DNA of 64,000 nt from Burkholderia multivorans ATCC BAA-247 (GCF_000959525.1 NZ_CP009832.1:2480001-2544000); one strand, 5' to 3'. Shown: positions 40,096-55,348, numbered from the stretch's first letter. Made by a program: numbers and translations. The notes: generated by a model not told the origin, from the sequence alone.

Positions 40096-41570
40096 TACAG
40101 CGTCGGCAGCGAGTGACGGAGTGCGTCCAGGCACACCGTCAGCAGCGGGCTCGGGATCAGGCCGAGCACGACGACCGCGATGCCGTTGAGCACCAGGATC
40201 GTGCGCTTGCAGAAATCGCCGGCGATCGGTGTCGAGTCTTGCGGTGCGTCGAAGTAGATCAGCTTGACGATGCGCAGGTAGTAGAACGCGCCGAACAGCG
40301 ACGTGATCACGGCCAGCACGGCCAGCCACGTGAGGCCCGCGTTGACGGTCGCCTCGAGCACCGCGAGCTTCGCGTAGAAGCCGACGGTCGGCGGAATGCC
40401 GGCCAGCGAGAACATCATCACCATCATCACGAACGCGAACACCGGGCTGCGCTTGTTGAGGCCCTTGAAGTCGTCGATCGTTTCCGCTTCGAAGTCGCGG
40501 CGCGCGAGCAGCATCACCACGCCGAACGAGCCGAGCGTCGTGATCAGATAGACGATCGCGTAGAACATCGCCGAGCTGTACGCGTTTGCCGGTGCGGCCG
40601 CGTCGCCCTTCACGATGCCGGCGAGCAGGCCGAGCAGCACGAAGCCCATGTTCGAGATCGCCGAGTACGCGAGCATCCGCTTGATGTTGCGCTGGACGAT
40701 ACCGGTGATGTTGCCGACGATCAGCGACAGCGCGGCGAGGATCACGAGCGCGGTCTGCCAGTTCTGCGCGAGCGGCAGCAGGCCCATCACCAGGAAACGC
40801 AGCCCCCAGGCGAACGCCGCGACCTTCGGACCGCCGCCGACGAACAGCGTCATCGCGGTCGGCGCGCCCTGATAGACGTCCGGCACCCACATGTGGAACG
40901 GCACGGCGCCGAGCTTGAACGCGATACCGGCCACGATGAAGATCACGCCGAACATCAGCACCGCGTCTTCGGTGCCGCCGCTGCTCACGGCCTTGTACAC
41001 GTCGGCGAGATCGAGCGAGCCGCCCGTCGCGCCGTACAGCATCGAGATCCCGTACAGCACGAAGCCCGAAGCGAGCGCGCCCAGCACGTAGTACTTCATC
41101 GCGGCTTCGCTCGACACCGCACCGTCGCGACGCAGTGCAATCACCGCGTACAGCGACAGCGACATCAGCTCGAGGCCGAGGTACAGCGTCAGGAAGTTGT
41201 TGCCCGAGATCATCACGAGCTGACCGAGCAGCGAGAACATGCCGAGCAGGAACACGTCGCCGCGGAACATGTCGCGATCTTCGAGGTACTTGCGCGAATA
41301 GATCAGCGACACGGCGAAACCGAGCGACACGACCGCCTTCATCGCGCTCGCGAACGCATCGACGACGACCATCCGCGAGAAGAAGTAGTAATGCTGCGGA
41401 TCGAGCGCCTGCACCGCAAACCAGACGCCGGCGACCACCGACGAGACCACCGCGATCAGATATGTGAGGCGGCGGCCGGATGCACCGGTAAAGGTGTCGT
41501 TCAGCCAAGCGACGATGATGGCGGCCATCACCAGCGCGTCAGGCAACAGGACATTCATAGGAGCGTTCAT
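40095..41570 (-). CDS. nuoN: NADH-quinone oxidoreductase subunit N
   Basis: 491 residues, 14 TM helices. Antiporter-like proton channel subunit of complex I; conserved Lys/Glu in KMLAYSAISNMGFVLLG region. Starts MNAPMNVLLPDAL with GGAGG upstream. Between nuoM and DUF2818. Confidence 0.96.
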   Translation of the reverse strand: MNAPMNVLLPDALVMAAIIVAWLNDTFTGASGRRLTYLIAVVSSVVAGVWFAVQALDPQHYYFFSRMVVVDAFASAMKAVVSLGFAVSLIYSRKYLEDRDMFRGDVFLLGMFSLLGQLVMISGNNFLTLYLGLELMSLSLYAVIALRRDGAVSSEAAMKYYVLGALASGFVLYGISMLYGATGGSLDLADVYKAVSSGGTEDAVLMFGVIFIVAGIAFKLGAVPFHMWVPDVYQGAPTAMTLFVGGGPKVAAFAWGLRFLVMGLLPLAQNWQTALVILAALSLIVGNITGIVQRNIKRMLAYSAISNMGFVLLGLLAGIVKGDAAAPANAYSSAMFYAIVYLITTLGSFGVVMLLARRDFEAETIDDFKGLNKRSPVFAFVMMVMMFSLAGIPPTVGFYAKLAVLEATVNAGLTWLAVLAVITSLFGAFYYLRIVKLIYFDAPQDSTPIAGDFCKRTILVLNGIAVVVLGLIPSPLLTVCLDALRHSLPTL

Positions 41571-41594
41571 GATCTTGATTTCCTCCGCTCGCGA

Positions 41595-43085
41595 TTACTG
41601 GGCCAGCGGCAGCTTCGACTGCGCGACATGGGAGAGGAGGTTTTCCACGGAAACGTGCATCACGTCGGTGAAGGGCTTCGGATACAGGCCCATCAGCAGC
41701 GTGAACGCGGCAAGCACGGCGAGCATCAGGAATTCGCGGCGGCCGATGTCCTTCAGCTTCGCGACGTGATCGTTCGCGACCGCGCCGAAGTAGACGCGCT
41801 TGTACATCCACAGCGTGTAGGCCGCGCCGAGGATCAGCGTGAACGCCGCGCCGAAGGCGATCCAGAAGTTGTACTGGACGGCCGCGAGAATCACCATGAA
41901 CTCGCCGACGAAACCGGACGTGCCCGGCAGGCCGCAGTTCGCCATCGAGAACAGCATCGCGAACGCCGCGAACTTCGGCATCACGTTGACGACGCCGCCG
42001 TAGTCGGCGATCTGGCGCGAGTGCACGCGGTCGTACAGCACGCCGATGCAGAGGAACATCGCGCCCGACACGAAACCGTGCGAGATCATCTGCACGATCG
42101 CGCCTTCGACGCCGAGCTGGTTGAAGATGAAGAAGCCGAGCGTCACGAAGCCCATGTGCGCGATCGACGAATAAGCGACGAGCTTCTTCATGTCGGCCTG
42201 CACCATCGCGACGAGGCCGATGTAGATCACCGCGATCAGCGACAGCGTGATCACGACCGGTGCGAGGAAGTGGCTTGCGTCAGGCGTGATCGGCAGCGAG
42301 AAACGCAGGAAACCGTATGCGCCGAGCTTCAGCATGATCGCCGCCAGCACGACCGAGCCGCCCGTCGGCGCTTCCACGTGCGCATCCGGTAGCCAGGTGT
42401 GGACCGGCCACATCGGCACCTTCACCGCGAACGCGAGGAAGAAGGCGATGAACAGCAGGATCTGCGGCGTCATGGCGATCTTCGCGTTCTGCCACGTCGC
42501 GAGGTCGAACGAGTGCGTCTCGGTGTACAGGTAGATCAGCGCGACCAGCATCAGCAGCGAGCCGGCCAGCGTGTACAGGAAGAACTTGAACGCCGCGTAC
42601 ACGCGGTTCGGGCCGCCCCACACGCCGATGATGATGTACATCGGGATCAGCGTCGCCTCGAAGAACACGTAGAACAGCAGGCCGTCGGCCGCCGAGAACA
42701 CGCCGATCATGATCCCGGACAGGATCAGGAACGCGGCGAGGTACTGCGCGACGTTCTCGGTGATCACTTCCCACGCAGCGATCACGACGATCACCGTGAT
42801 CAGCGCGGTCAGCACCACGAACCACATCGAGATGCCGTCGACGCCGAGGTGATACGAAATCTTGAAGCGCTCGATCCACGTCGATTGCTCGACGAACTGC
42901 AGCGCAGCGGTGCTCGCATCGAAGCCCGTGATCAGCGGGATCGTGACGGCGAGACCGAGCAGCGAGCCGATCAGCGCGATCCAGCGTGCCGGCCCCGGGT
43001 TCTTGTCGTTACCGACCGCGAGCACGAGGAGGCCGAAAACGATCGGCAGCCAGATCGCGGTACTGAGAATCGGAAAAGCGTGCAT
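41595..43085 (-). CDS. nuoM: NADH-quinone oxidoreductase subunit M
   Basis: 496 residues, antiporter-like membrane subunit with about 14 TM helices. Channel segments WPVHTWLPDAHVEAPTGGSV and KKLVAYSSIAHMGFVTLG are conserved. Follows nuoL after 16 bp, precedes nuoN by 24 bp. Confidence 0.96.
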   Translation of the reverse strand: MHAFPILSTAIWLPIVFGLLVLAVGNDKNPGPARWIALIGSLLGLAVTIPLITGFDASTAALQFVEQSTWIERFKISYHLGVDGISMWFVVLTALITVIVVIAAWEVITENVAQYLAAFLILSGIMIGVFSAADGLLFYVFFEATLIPMYIIIGVWGGPNRVYAAFKFFLYTLAGSLLMLVALIYLYTETHSFDLATWQNAKIAMTPQILLFIAFFLAFAVKVPMWPVHTWLPDAHVEAPTGGSVVLAAIMLKLGAYGFLRFSLPITPDASHFLAPVVITLSLIAVIYIGLVAMVQADMKKLVAYSSIAHMGFVTLGFFIFNQLGVEGAIVQMISHGFVSGAMFLCIGVLYDRVHSRQIADYGGVVNVMPKFAAFAMLFSMANCGLPGTSGFVGEFMVILAAVQYNFWIAFGAAFTLILGAAYTLWMYKRVYFGAVANDHVAKLKDIGRREFLMLAVLAAFTLLMGLYPKPFTDVMHVSVENLLSHVAQSKLPLAQ

Positions 43086-43101
43086 TAGTTGTCCCCCCGC
43101 C

Positions 43102-45156
<2,055 letters not shown>

Positions 45157-45173
45157 AACAGCGTTGCCTGAAA

Positions 45174-45479
45174 TTAACCTTTGAGCTGATCGAGATCCTC
45201 GACATTGATCGTGTCGAGCTTACGGAACAGGGTCACCAGAATCGCGAGACCGATCGCGGCTTCCGCTGCGGCGACGGTCAGCACGAAGAACACGAAGATC
45301 TGGCCGTGCACGTCGCCGAGGTAGTGCGAGAACGCGACGAAGTTGGTGTTCACCGCGAGCAACATCAGTTCGATCGCCATCAGGATGATGATGATGTTGC
45401 GGCGGTTCAGGAAAATCCCGACGATCGCGATCGCGAACAGGATCGCGCCGAGCACGAGGTAGTGAGCAAGAGTCAACAT
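45174..45479 (-). CDS. nuoK: NADH-quinone oxidoreductase subunit K
   Basis: 101 residues, three TM helices, with the conserved membrane Glu in [17 protein letters not shown]. Complex I proton pathway. Start [12 protein letters not shown]; 18 bp after nuoJ. Confidence 0.96.
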
Positions 45480-45497
45480 GGTTTTCTTTTCCTCCGC

Positions 45498-46148
45498 TTA
45501 GCCGTTCGCGCCCGTACCGGCTTCGCTCTGCGCCGTTTCCGGCTGCGGCTTGTCCGCTTCCATCTTCACGAGGCGCACGCGATCGTCGCGACGCACCTTG
45601 ACCTGATCCGACACGCGCTGGCGCTTGCTGTCCTTGCCCTTGTGCGAGGTCAGCCCGATCGCGGCGATGATCGCGACCAGCAGCACGAGGCCGGCGATTT
45701 CGAACGCGAAGATGTAGTCGGTGTAGATCACCTTGCCGATCAGGCGCGTGTTCGACCAGCCTTCGGTCGCACCCGACGTCATCGCGTGCACGGCATGCGT
45801 GTCGCCGTAGCCGCGCCACAGGATCAGCGCCGTTTCTATCACGATGATCGCGCCGACGACGGTCGCCATCGGCACGAAGCGCTTGAAGTCGCGTCGCAGG
45901 AAGTCGATGTTGATGTCCAGCATCATCACGACGAACAGGAACAGCACCATCACGGCGCCCACGTAGACCAGCACCAGCAGGATCGCGAGGAACTCCGCTT
46001 CGAGCAGCATCCAGATCGCGGCGGCGTTGAAGAACGCCAGCACAAGGAAAAGCGCAGACGCCACCGGGTTGCGCGAAGTGATCACCTTCAGCCCTGATAC
46101 CACCAGGAGCAGCGCGAAGATGTAGAACAGTACGGTCGTGAATTCCAT
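45498..46148 (-). CDS. nuoJ: NADH-quinone oxidoreductase subunit J
   Basis: 216 residues, five TM helices; VYVGAVMVLFLFVVMMLD is the signature TM3 segment. The charged C-terminal tail (after residue 170) is longer than in E. coli. 122 bp separate it from nuoI. Confidence 0.95.
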   Translation of the reverse strand: MEFTTVLFYIFALLLVVSGLKVITSRNPVASALFLVLAFFNAAAIWMLLEAEFLAILLVLVYVGAVMVLFLFVVMMLDINIDFLRRDFKRFVPMATVVGAIIVIETALILWRGYGDTHAVHAMTSGATEGWSNTRLIGKVIYTDYIFAFEIAGLVLLVAIIAAIGLTSHKGKDSKRQRVSDQVKVRRDDRVRLVKMEADKPQPETAQSEAGTGANG

Positions 46149-46270
46149 GATTACCGGTTCATCGTTAGGCCATAGTCAGGCGCGGCTTGCGGGACGCTCT
46201 CGCGTGCCGCACCCGTCGCGGCGGCACAGCCCGTACATCGCCGATGCGCGGGCCGGCACTGCAAACACAA

Positions 46271-46759
46271 TCAACGATACGGCGCGTCGGCAGCCTTCGC
46301 CGCGGCGATGTCCTTCTCGTAGCGATCGCCCACCGCGAGCAGCATTTCCTTCGTGAAATACAGGTCGCCGCGCTTTTCGCCGTGGTACTCGAGAATCTGC
46401 GTCTCGACGATCGAATCGACCGGGCAGCTTTCTTCGCAGAAACCGCAGAAGATGCACTTGGTCAGGTCGATGTCGTAGCGCGTCGTGCGGCGCGTGTTGT
46501 CCGCGCGCGTTTCCGATTCGATCGTGATGGCGAGCGCCGGGCACACGGCCTCGCACAGCTTGCATGCGATGCAGCGCTCTTCGCCGTTCTCGTAGCGGCG
46601 CAGCGCGTGCAGCCCGCGAAAACGCGGCGAAATCGGCGTCTTCTCTTCCGGGAACTGCACGGTGAACTTGCGCCGGAACGTGTAACGGCCGGTCAGCGCG
46701 AGCCCCTTCAGCAGTTCGGTCAGGAAGAAGGTCTTAAAGAAGTGTTGGATTGCCGTCAT
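46271..46759 (-). CDS. nuoI: NADH-quinone oxidoreductase subunit I
   Basis: 162 residues, two [4Fe-4S] clusters (N6a, N6b): [12 protein letters not shown] and [13 protein letters not shown]-terminal amphipathic helix for membrane contact. Electron path from NuoG to NuoB. Confidence 0.97.
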
Positions 46760-46771
46760 GATTTCGTCCGA

Positions 46772-47839
46772 TTACTTCACCCAGATGTTGAGCGGCGACA
46801 TCATCCAGAAGCCGACCACGACCACCCAGATCACCGTGACGGGCAGGAACACCTTCCAGCCGAGGCGCATGATCTGGTCGTAACGGAAGCGCGGGAACGT
46901 CGCGCGCACCCAGATGAACACCGACAGCAGCGCGAATACCTTCAACACCAGCCAGAAGATGCCCGGGATGAACGACAGGAATTCGAACGGTGCATCCCAG
47001 CCGCCGAGGAACAGCGTCGCGGCCAGTGCCGAGATCACGATCATGTTGATGTACTCGGCGAGGAAGAACAGCGCGAACGCCATGCCCGAGTAGTCGATCA
47101 TGTGACCGGCGACGATTTCCGACTCCCCTTCCACCACGTCGAACGGGTGACGGTTCGTTTCGGCGATGCCCGAGATGAAGTAGACGACGAAGGCCGGCAG
47201 CAGCGGCAGCCAGTTCCACGACAGGAAGTTCACGCCGTGGCCGGCGAAGAAGCCGTGCTGCTGCGAATTGACGATTTCCGAGAGGTTCAGGCTGCCGGCC
47301 GTCATCAGCACGAGCACGAGCGCGAAGCCCATCGAGATTTCGTACGACACCATCTGGGCCGCGGCGCGCATCGCGCCGAGGAACGCGTACTTCGAGTTCG
47401 ACGCCCAGCCGGCGAGAATCACCGCGTACACGCCGATCGACGAGATCGCCATCGCGTAGAGCAGGCCCGCGTTCACGTTCGCGAGCACCGCTTCGGCCTG
47501 GAACGGGATCACCGCCCACACCGCGAACGCCGGCACGACGGTCATGATCGGCGCGATCAGGTACAGCCAGCGGCTGGCGGCGGTCGGCTGAATCACCTCT
47601 TTCAGAAGCAGCTTCAGCACGTCGGCGATCGGCTGCAGCAGGCCGGCCGGGCCGACGCGGTTCGGGCCGAGACGCACGTGCATCCAGCCGATCAGCTTGC
47701 GCTCCCACAGAATCAGGTACGCGACGCACAGCAGGATCACGACGGCGACGACGAGGATGCGCACGAGCGCCCACACCGTCGGCCATGCGACGCCGAGAAG
47801 CTGGGCTCCGCCCGCGTTGATCGTATCGAACAAGCTCAT
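46772..47839 (-). CDS. nuoH: NADH-quinone oxidoreductase subunit H
   Basis: 355 residues, eight TM helices; forms the quinone chamber with NuoB/Nuo[21 protein letters not shown] and [18 protein letters not shown] are diagnostic. Its ATG directly abuts the nuoG stop. Confidence 0.96.
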
Positions 47840-50170
47840 TTACGCCTTCTCCACCACCAGTTCACCGGACAGGCTGCCGAGCGCTGCGCCGGCAGGCGTC
47901 GCCGCCGACACGCGAACGACCGTCTCCGCAAGATTCGCGTCGCGCACGGCCGGCAACTGCACCGCACGCTCGCCCTGGCGCACGCGCACCGCGTCGCCTT
48001 CCTTCAAGCCCAGCTTGTCGAACAGCGCGGCCGGCAGGCCGACGGTGTTCGCCGCCTTCGCGGCCGCCGTCAGGTGCAGCGCACCCGCACGGCGCACGAG
48101 TGCGTCGGCGTGATAGATCGGCACGTCGGCGAGGCGCTCGAGGCTGCCGTTCGCGGCCTTCGCCGCGACGCGCGCCGGCGCGACCGACGTCTTGTTCGAC
48201 AGACGGCTCGCGACGCCTGCTTCGCCAAGTGCGGCGAGGCGCACTTCTTCCGCCGTTTCGTATTCGAAGTTCGGCAGGCCGAGCAGGCTGCCGAGCACGC
48301 GCAGCACCTTCCACGCCGGACGCGTTTCGCCGAGCGGACGCACGACGCCGTTGAAGCTCTGCACGGTGCCTTCCGCGTTGACGAACGTGCCGGCCGTTTC
48401 GGTGAACGGCGCGATCGGCAGCAGCACGTCCGCATAGTCGAGACCGTGCTTGAACGGCGACATCACGACGACCATCTCGGCCTGGTTCAGCGCGGCGAGC
48501 GCCTGCACCGGATCGGCCGTGTCGAATTCCGGCTCGACGTTCAGCAGCACGTAGCCCTTGCGCGGCTGCGCGAACGCTTCGCGCGCATTCAGCCCGCCGT
48601 GGCCCGGCAGTGCGCCGACGACGTGCGCGCCGACCGTGTTCGCCGCTTCGGTCAGGAAGCCGAAGGTTGCGCCGGTGTTGTCGGCGATCCACTGCGCGAC
48701 GGCGTGCAGCTTCGCGAATTCCGGATGACGGACGGCCGCGTTGCCGAGCAGCAGCACGCGACGCTCGCCGTTCGCGAGCGACTGTGCGACAGCCTGCGCG
48801 GCCGCCGACGCCGTGACGCCCGCGAGCGTGTCCGGCAGCGCGACGCTGCGCAGTTGCGCGACCGCCGCGGCGATGCCGGCGAGTTCGTCGAGCCAGGCGG
48901 ACGGCGCGGCGACGATGCGCTGCGCGGTCGGGATCAGGGCGTCGTCGCCGGTCGCGTGCAGGAAATGCACCTTCGCGCCGTTCTTCGCGGCCTGACGCAG
49001 GCGCGCTGCGAACAGCGGGTGATCGCGGCGCAGATCCGAACCGACGACGAACGCGGCGTTCACGTTCGACAGATCGGCGATCGGCATGCCGAGCCACGGC
49101 GCGCCGTCGACGGGCGCCGAGAAATCGAGCTGACGCAGACGGAAATCGACGTTCGGCGTCTTCAGTTCGTCTGCGAGCTGTTTCAGCAGGAACAGTTCTT
49201 CAGCCGTGCTGTGCGCGCTCGACAGCATCGCCAGCGCGTTCGCGCCGTGATCGGCCGCGATGCCCTTCAGGCCCTTCGCGACGTACTCGAGCGCGGTCTG
49301 CCAGTCGGTCTCGATCCACTGGCCGCCCTGCTTGAGCATCGGCTTGGTCAGGCGCTCTTCGCTGTTCAGGCCTTCGTACGAGAAACGATCCTTGTCCGAG
49401 ATCCAGCACTCGTTGATCGCTTCGTTCTCGAACGGCAGCACGCGCATCACGCGGTTGTTCTTCACCTGCACGACGAGGTTCGCGCCGACGGAATCGTGCG
49501 GGCTCACCGACTTGCGGCGCGACAGTTCCCAGGTACGCGCGCTGTAGCGGAACGGCTTGCTGGTCAGCGCGCCGACCGGGCACAGGTCGATCATGTTGCC
49601 CGACAGCTCGGAATCGACGGTCTTGCCGACGAAGGTCGTGATTTCCGAATGTTCGCCGCGGCCGAGCATGCCGAACTCCATCACGCCGGCGATTTCCTGG
49701 CCGAAACGGACGCAGCGCGTGCAGTGAATGCAGCGCGACATCTCTTCCATCGAGATCAGCGGGCCCACGTTCTTGTGGAACACCACGCGCTTCTCTTCCG
49801 AGTAGCGCGACGACGACTTGCCGTAGCCGACCGCCAGATCCTGCAGCTGGCATTCGCCGCCCTGATCGCAGATCGGGCAGTCGAGCGGGTGGTTGATGAG
49901 GAGGAATTCCATCACCGACTGCTGCGCCTTCACGGCCTTGTCGGACTGCGTGCGCACGATCATGCCGGCCGACACGGGCGTCGCGCAGGCAGGCACGGCC
50001 TTCGGCATCTTCTCGACTTCGACGAGACACATCCGGCAGTTGGCCGCGACCGACAGTTTCTTGTGATAGCAGAAGTGAGGAATGTACGTATCCGCCTTGT
50101 GCGCAGCCTGGATCACCATGCTGCCTTCGGGCACCTCGACCTTCTTGCCGTCTATTTCAAGTTCAACCAT
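47840..50170 (-). CDS. nuoG: NADH-quinone oxidoreductase subunit G
   Basis: 776 residues; molybdopterin-oxidoreductase fold without cofactor. N-terminal [2Fe-2S] [15 protein letters not shown], then a His-Cys cluster and [4Fe-4S] (HCTRCVRF) form the electron wire. Weakly conserved Ala-rich C-terminal half. 82 bp after nuoF. Confidence 0.95.
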
Positions 50171-50252
50171 GATGGTGAATGGTCCTTAACCTATTTCCGC
50201 CCGTTCGCGCATTCGCCCGACCGTGCGCTCAAATTCCGCAACCGGTTTCGCG

Positions 50253-51563
50253 TCAGGCCGCCGCCGCGTGCGCGTGACCGCCGACCATGCAGCGCTTGTG
50301 CTCGACGTGGTACGCGAATTCGTCCCAGTAGTGCTTGAGCATCCCGCGCACCGGCATCGCAGCCGCGTCGCCCAGCGCGCAGATCGTGCGCCCCATGATG
50401 TTCTCGGCGACCGAATTGAGCAGATCCAGGTCTTCCTGGCGGCCTTCGCCGTGCTCGATGCGGTTGACGACGCGATACAGCCAGCCGGTACCTTCGCGGC
50501 ACGGCGTGCACTGACCGCACGATTCCTCGTAGTAGAAGTACGACAGGCGCAGCAGCGAGCGCACCATGCAGCGCGTCTCGTCCATCACGATTACCGCGCC
50601 CGAACCGAGCATCGAGCCGACCTTCGCGATCGAGTCGTAGTCCATGTCGGTCTGCATCATGATGTCGCCCGGCACCACCGGTGCGGACGAGCCGCCCGGA
50701 ATCACGGCCTTGATCTTCTTGCCGCCGCGCATCCCGCCGGCGAGCTCCATCAGCGTCGCGAACGGCGTGCCGAGCGGCACTTCATAGTTGCCCGGACGCT
50801 CGACGTCGCCCGACACCGAGAAAATCTTCGTGCCGCCGTTGTTCGGCTTGCCGAGCTCGAGATAATTCTGCGGGCCGACGGCGAGCAGGAACGGCACCGC
50901 GGCGAACGTCTCGGTGTTGTTGATCGTGGTCGGCTTGCCGTACACGCCGAAGCTCGCCGGGAACGGCGGCTTGAAGCGCGGCTGGCCCTTCTTGCCTTCG
51001 AGCGATTCGAGCAGCGCCGTTTCCTCGCCGCAGATGTACGCGCCGTAGCCGTGGTGCGCATGGAGCTGGAACGAGAATTCCGAGCCCATGATGTTGTCGC
51101 CGAGGAAACCGGCCGCGCGTGCCTCTTCCAGCGCCGCCTCGAAGCGTCGATACACTTCGAAGATCTCGCCGTGGATGTAGTTGTAGCCGACCGTGATGCC
51201 CATCGCGTAGGCGCCGATGGCCATCCCTTCGATCAGCGCATGCGGATTCCAGCGCAGGATGTCGCGATCCTTGAACGTGCCCGGCTCGCCTTCGTCCGAG
51301 TTGCAGACGAGGTACTTCTGCCCCGGGAACTGACGCGGCATGAAGCTCCACTTCAGGCCGGTCGGGAAGCCCGCACCGCCGCGGCCGCGCAGGCCCGACG
51401 CCTTGACGTCGGCGATCACCTGCTCGGGCGGAATCTTTTCTTCGAGAATGCGGCGCAGCTGCTTGTAGCCGCCGCGCGCAACGTAGTCTTCGAGATGCCA
51501 GTTCTCGCCGTTCAGACCAGCGAGGATCAGCGGTTTGATGTGACGGTCGTGAAGGGACGTCAT
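50253..51563 (-). CDS. nuoF: NADH-quinone oxidoreductase subunit F
   Basis: 436 residues; binds NADH and FMN ([13 protein letters not shown]) and the N3 [4Fe-4S] cluster ([11 protein letters not shown]). Start overlaps the nuoE stop (ATGA). C-terminal His/Ala tail. Confidence 0.97.
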   Translation of the reverse strand: MTSLHDRHIKPLILAGLNGENWHLEDYVARGGYKQLRRILEEKIPPEQVIADVKASGLRGRGGAGFPTGLKWSFMPRQFPGQKYLVCNSDEGEPGTFKDRDILRWNPHALIEGMAIGAYAMGITVGYNYIHGEIFEVYRRFEAALEEARAAGFLGDNIMGSEFSFQLHAHHGYGAYICGEETALLESLEGKKGQPRFKPPFPASFGVYGKPTTINNTETFAAVPFLLAVGPQNYLELGKPNNGGTKIFSVSGDVERPGNYEVPLGTPFATLMELAGGMRGGKKIKAVIPGGSSAPVVPGDIMMQTDMDYDSIAKVGSMLGSGAVIVMDETRCMVRSLLRLSYFYYEESCGQCTPCREGTGWLYRVVNRIEHGEGRQEDLDLLNSVAENIMGRTICALGDAAAMPVRGMLKHYWDEFAYHVEHKRCMVGGHAHAAAA

Positions 51564-52045
51564 TTCGAGAGCTCCTCAAGCAGCTGGTCGATCTTCTCGC
51601 GGCTCATGAAGCTGCACATTTTGTGATTGTTCACCAGCAGCACCGGGGCGTCGCCGCACGCGCCGAAGCACTCGCCCTCCTTCAGCGTGAACTTGCCGTC
51701 CGGCGTGGTCTCGCCGAAGTCGATGCCGAGCTTCTGTTTCAGGTAGTCGGCCGTCGCCTCCGCGCCGCCGTGCGGTCCGAGCTGGCACGGCAGGTTCGTG
51801 CAGAGCGTGATCTTGTGCTTGCCGACCGGCTTGAGCTCGTACATCGTGTAGAACGTCGCGACTTCCTGCACGGCGACGGCCGGCATGCCGAGATAGTCCG
51901 CAACGAACTGCATCAGTTCGGGCGACAGCCAGCCATGCTCTTCCTGAGCGACGGCCAACGCCGACATCACGGCGGACTGCTTCTGATCGGCGGGATACTT
52001 CGTCAACGCTCGATCGATTTCCTTCAGGCCTTCAGCTGAGATCAT
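51560..52045 (-). CDS. nuoE: NADH-quinone oxidoreductase subunit E
   Basis: 161 residues from the ATG at 52045 (a TTG seven codons upstream also in frame). Thioredoxin-like [2Fe-2S] N1a: CTNLPC and CFGAC. Precedes nuoF; a 167-bp gap separates it from nuoD. Confidence 0.94.
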   Translation of the reverse strand: MISAEGLKEIDRALTKYPADQKQSAVMSALAVAQEEHGWLSPELMQFVADYLGMPAVAVQEVATFYTMYELKPVGKHKITLCTNLPCQLGPHGGAEATADYLKQKLGIDFGETTPDGKFTLKEGECFGACGDAPVLLVNNHKMCSFMSREKIDQLLEELSK

Positions 52046-52212
52046 TTTCAGACACGACTCTTTCAATTCCTACCGAACGAACAACCTGCCGCACGGCGTG
52101 CGTGGACGGCAGACCTGGCGCTCACTGTTGACAGCTTGCGAAGCCGCGCCGGTTCAGCGCGCATCGCGTGTGACTTACTGCTCGCCGCCCGCTCGCGCAG
52201 GCGGCGCAACCA

Positions 52213-53466
<1,254 letters not shown>

Positions 53467-53475
53467 GACGCCCCC

Positions 53476-54078
53476 TTAATGTTTCAGACCGCCATAGCGA
53501 TCCTCGCGGATCACGCGCGGCGTGATTTCGCGCGGCTCGATCGTCACCGGCTGGTACACGACGCGCTTCTCTTCCGGGTCGTAACGCATTTCGACGTAGC
53601 CCGACACCGGGAAGTCCTTGCGGAACGGATGGCCGATGAAGCCGTAGTCGGTGAGGATGCGGCGCAGGTCGGGGTGGCCTTCGAACACGATGCCGTACAG
53701 GTCGAACGCCTCGCGCTCGTACCAGTTCGCGGAATTCCAGATGTCGACGAGCGACGGAACGATCGGCAGATCGTCGTCGGGTGCGAACACGCGCAGGCGC
53801 AGACGCCAGTTGTTCGTGACCGACAGCAGGTGCGTGACGGCCGCGAAGCGCGGGCCGTCGTAGGCGCCGTCGCCGTAGGTCTGGTAGTCGACGCCGCACA
53901 GGTCGATCAGTTGCTCGAAGCGCAGCTTCGGATCGTCGCGCAGCGTCGTCGCGACGTCGAGGTAATCGCTCGCCTTCACGACGAGCGTCAGTTCACCGAT
54001 CGCTTCGGTAAGGCTCACCACGCGCGCGCCGAGCGCGGCTTCGAGGTTCGCCTTGAGGGTCTCGATTTTGCTTGCCAT
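53476..54078 (-). CDS. nuoC: NADH-quinone oxidoreductase subunit C
   Basis: 200 residues; 30-kDa subunit with [17 protein letters not shown] and [13 protein letters not shown]. Separate from NuoD, as is usual outside enteric bacteria. 9 bp before nuoD. Confidence 0.96.
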   Translation of the reverse strand: MASKIETLKANLEAALGARVVSLTEAIGELTLVVKASDYLDVATTLRDDPKLRFEQLIDLCGVDYQTYGDGAYDGPRFAAVTHLLSVTNNWRLRLRVFAPDDDLPIVPSLVDIWNSANWYEREAFDLYGIVFEGHPDLRRILTDYGFIGHPFRKDFPVSGYVEMRYDPEEKRVVYQPVTIEPREITPRVIREDRYGGLKH

Positions 54079-54097
54079 ATTGGGGGACGCTCGGGGC

Positions 54098-54577
54098 TTA
54101 TTGACGGGCGATGGTATTGGTGCGGCGGATCTTCGCCTGAAGCTGGATCACGCCGTAGACTAGCGCCTCGGCCGTCGGCGGGCAGCCCGGCACGTAGACG
54201 TCGACCGGCACGATCCGGTCGCAGCCGCGAACCACCGAGTACGAGTAGTGGTAGTAGCCGCCGCCGTTCGCGCACGACCCCATCGAGATCACCCAGCGCG
54301 GCTCGGCCATCTGGTCGTACACGCGGCGCAGCGCGGGCGCCATCTTGTTGCACAGCGTGCCGGCGACGATCATCACGTCGGACTGACGCGGACTCGGACG
54401 AAACACGACGCCGAACCGGTCCAGATCGTAACGGGCCGCGCCCGCATGCATCATCTCGACGGCGCAACACGCAAGCCCGAACGTCATCGGCCACAGCGAG
54501 CCGGTACGCGTCCAGTTGATCAGCTTGTCAGCCGTGGTGGTGACAAACCCTTCCTTCAAGACCCCTTCGATACTCAT
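54098..54577 (-). CDS. nuoB: NADH-quinone oxidoreductase subunit B
   Basis: 159 residues from ATG 54577 ([10 protein letters not shown]). Terminal [4Fe-4S] N2 ligands in [17 protein letters not shown] and [11 protein letters not shown]. Longer open frame upstream is not native. Confidence 0.97.
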   Translation of the reverse strand: MSIEGVLKEGFVTTTADKLINWTRTGSLWPMTFGLACCAVEMMHAGAARYDLDRFGVVFRPSPRQSDVMIVAGTLCNKMAPALRRVYDQMAEPRWVISMGSCANGGGYYHYSYSVVRGCDRIVPVDVYVPGCPPTAEALVYGVIQLQAKIRRTNTIARQ

Positions 54578-54639
54578 TTGCTTTCCACTCCAGACGGGCG
54601 ACCGGGCGCGGCCACCCATGCAAACCGGCGATTAACCCA

Positions 54640-54999
54640 TCACTCCCAGTCGAGGCCGCCTTTCTTCCAGATATAGGCAAAGCCCAGCAGGAATTCGAGC
54701 AGAAAAATCATCATTGCGATGAAACCGGGCCAGCCGATGTCGCGGAGCGCGACGCCCCACGGAAACAGGAATGCGGTTTCGAGATCGAAGATGATGAACA
54801 GGATGGCGACGAGGTAGTACCGGACGTCGAATTTCATCCGGGCGTCTTCGAAGGCTTCGAAGCCGCACTCGTACGGTGCGTTCTTCTCGACGTCCGGCTT
54901 GTTGGGACCCAGGAGCTTGCCGATGCTGACCAGCGCTATACCTAAACCAGTGCCCACGAGAAGGAACAACAAGACGGGGTAATAGGCTGCGAGGTTCAA
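54640..54999 (-). CDS. nuoA: NADH-quinone oxidoreductase subunit A
   Basis: 119 residues, three TM helices; [20 protein letters not shown] is the conserved loop. It begins with TTG ([10 protein letters not shown]), preceded by GAGGA; no closer ATG. First gene of nuoA-N. The promoter must lie in 55000-55110, downstream of the tRNA-Leu terminator; no clear hexamers were found. Confidence 0.95.
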
Positions 55000-55111
55000 G
55001 GCAATCCTCTATCGGTTGGTTCTGAGCGTCCGGAGAATACCACCATCCGGCGGAAGGGATCATTTCGGAGTGCATGCGATCGCAAGACATCCGAAAGCGC
55101 ACCCCACAAAT

Positions 55112-55144
55112 GAAAAATGCCAGCCACGAGAAGCGGCTGGCATT
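55112..55144 (-). terminator. Terminator of tRNA-Leu
   Basis: AATGCCAGCC/GGCTGGCATT stem (55116-55125, 55135-55144); on the minus strand followed by TTTC. Separates the tRNA from nuoA. Confidence 0.85.
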
Positions 55145-55153
55145 GAGTAACTT

Positions 55154-55238
55154 TGGTGCCGACGGCGAGACTCGAACTCGCACAGCTTTCGCCACTACCC
55201 CCTCAAGATAGCGTGTCTACCAATTTCACCACGTCGGC
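55154..55238 (-). tRNA. tRNA-Leu (GAG)
   Basis: 85 nt including CCA with long variable arm; acceptor GCCGACG/CGTCGGC, anticodon loop TTGAGGG giving GAG. Between secG and nuoA, as in other betaproteobacteria. Confidence 0.97.
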
Positions 55239-55348
55239 ACTGCATGCAACCCGGGCTTGACTGCTGTTACCCGCGAATCGCTTCAAGAATTAAATTCTAA
55301 CCTGACTTCCAGAATTGTTCAACGCACAAACGGAAAAATTTTAATTTT

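Noticed and set aside
40113-42392. Plus-strand frame of 759 codons
   Set aside because: Antisense shadow of nuoN and nuoM with extreme Glu/His/Arg repeats.
46187-50338. Plus-strand open frame of 1,383 codons across the nuo genes
   Set aside because: It is antisense to nuoI-nuoG; high GC keeps it open, and its composition is rich in Arg, His and Ala with no recognised domain.
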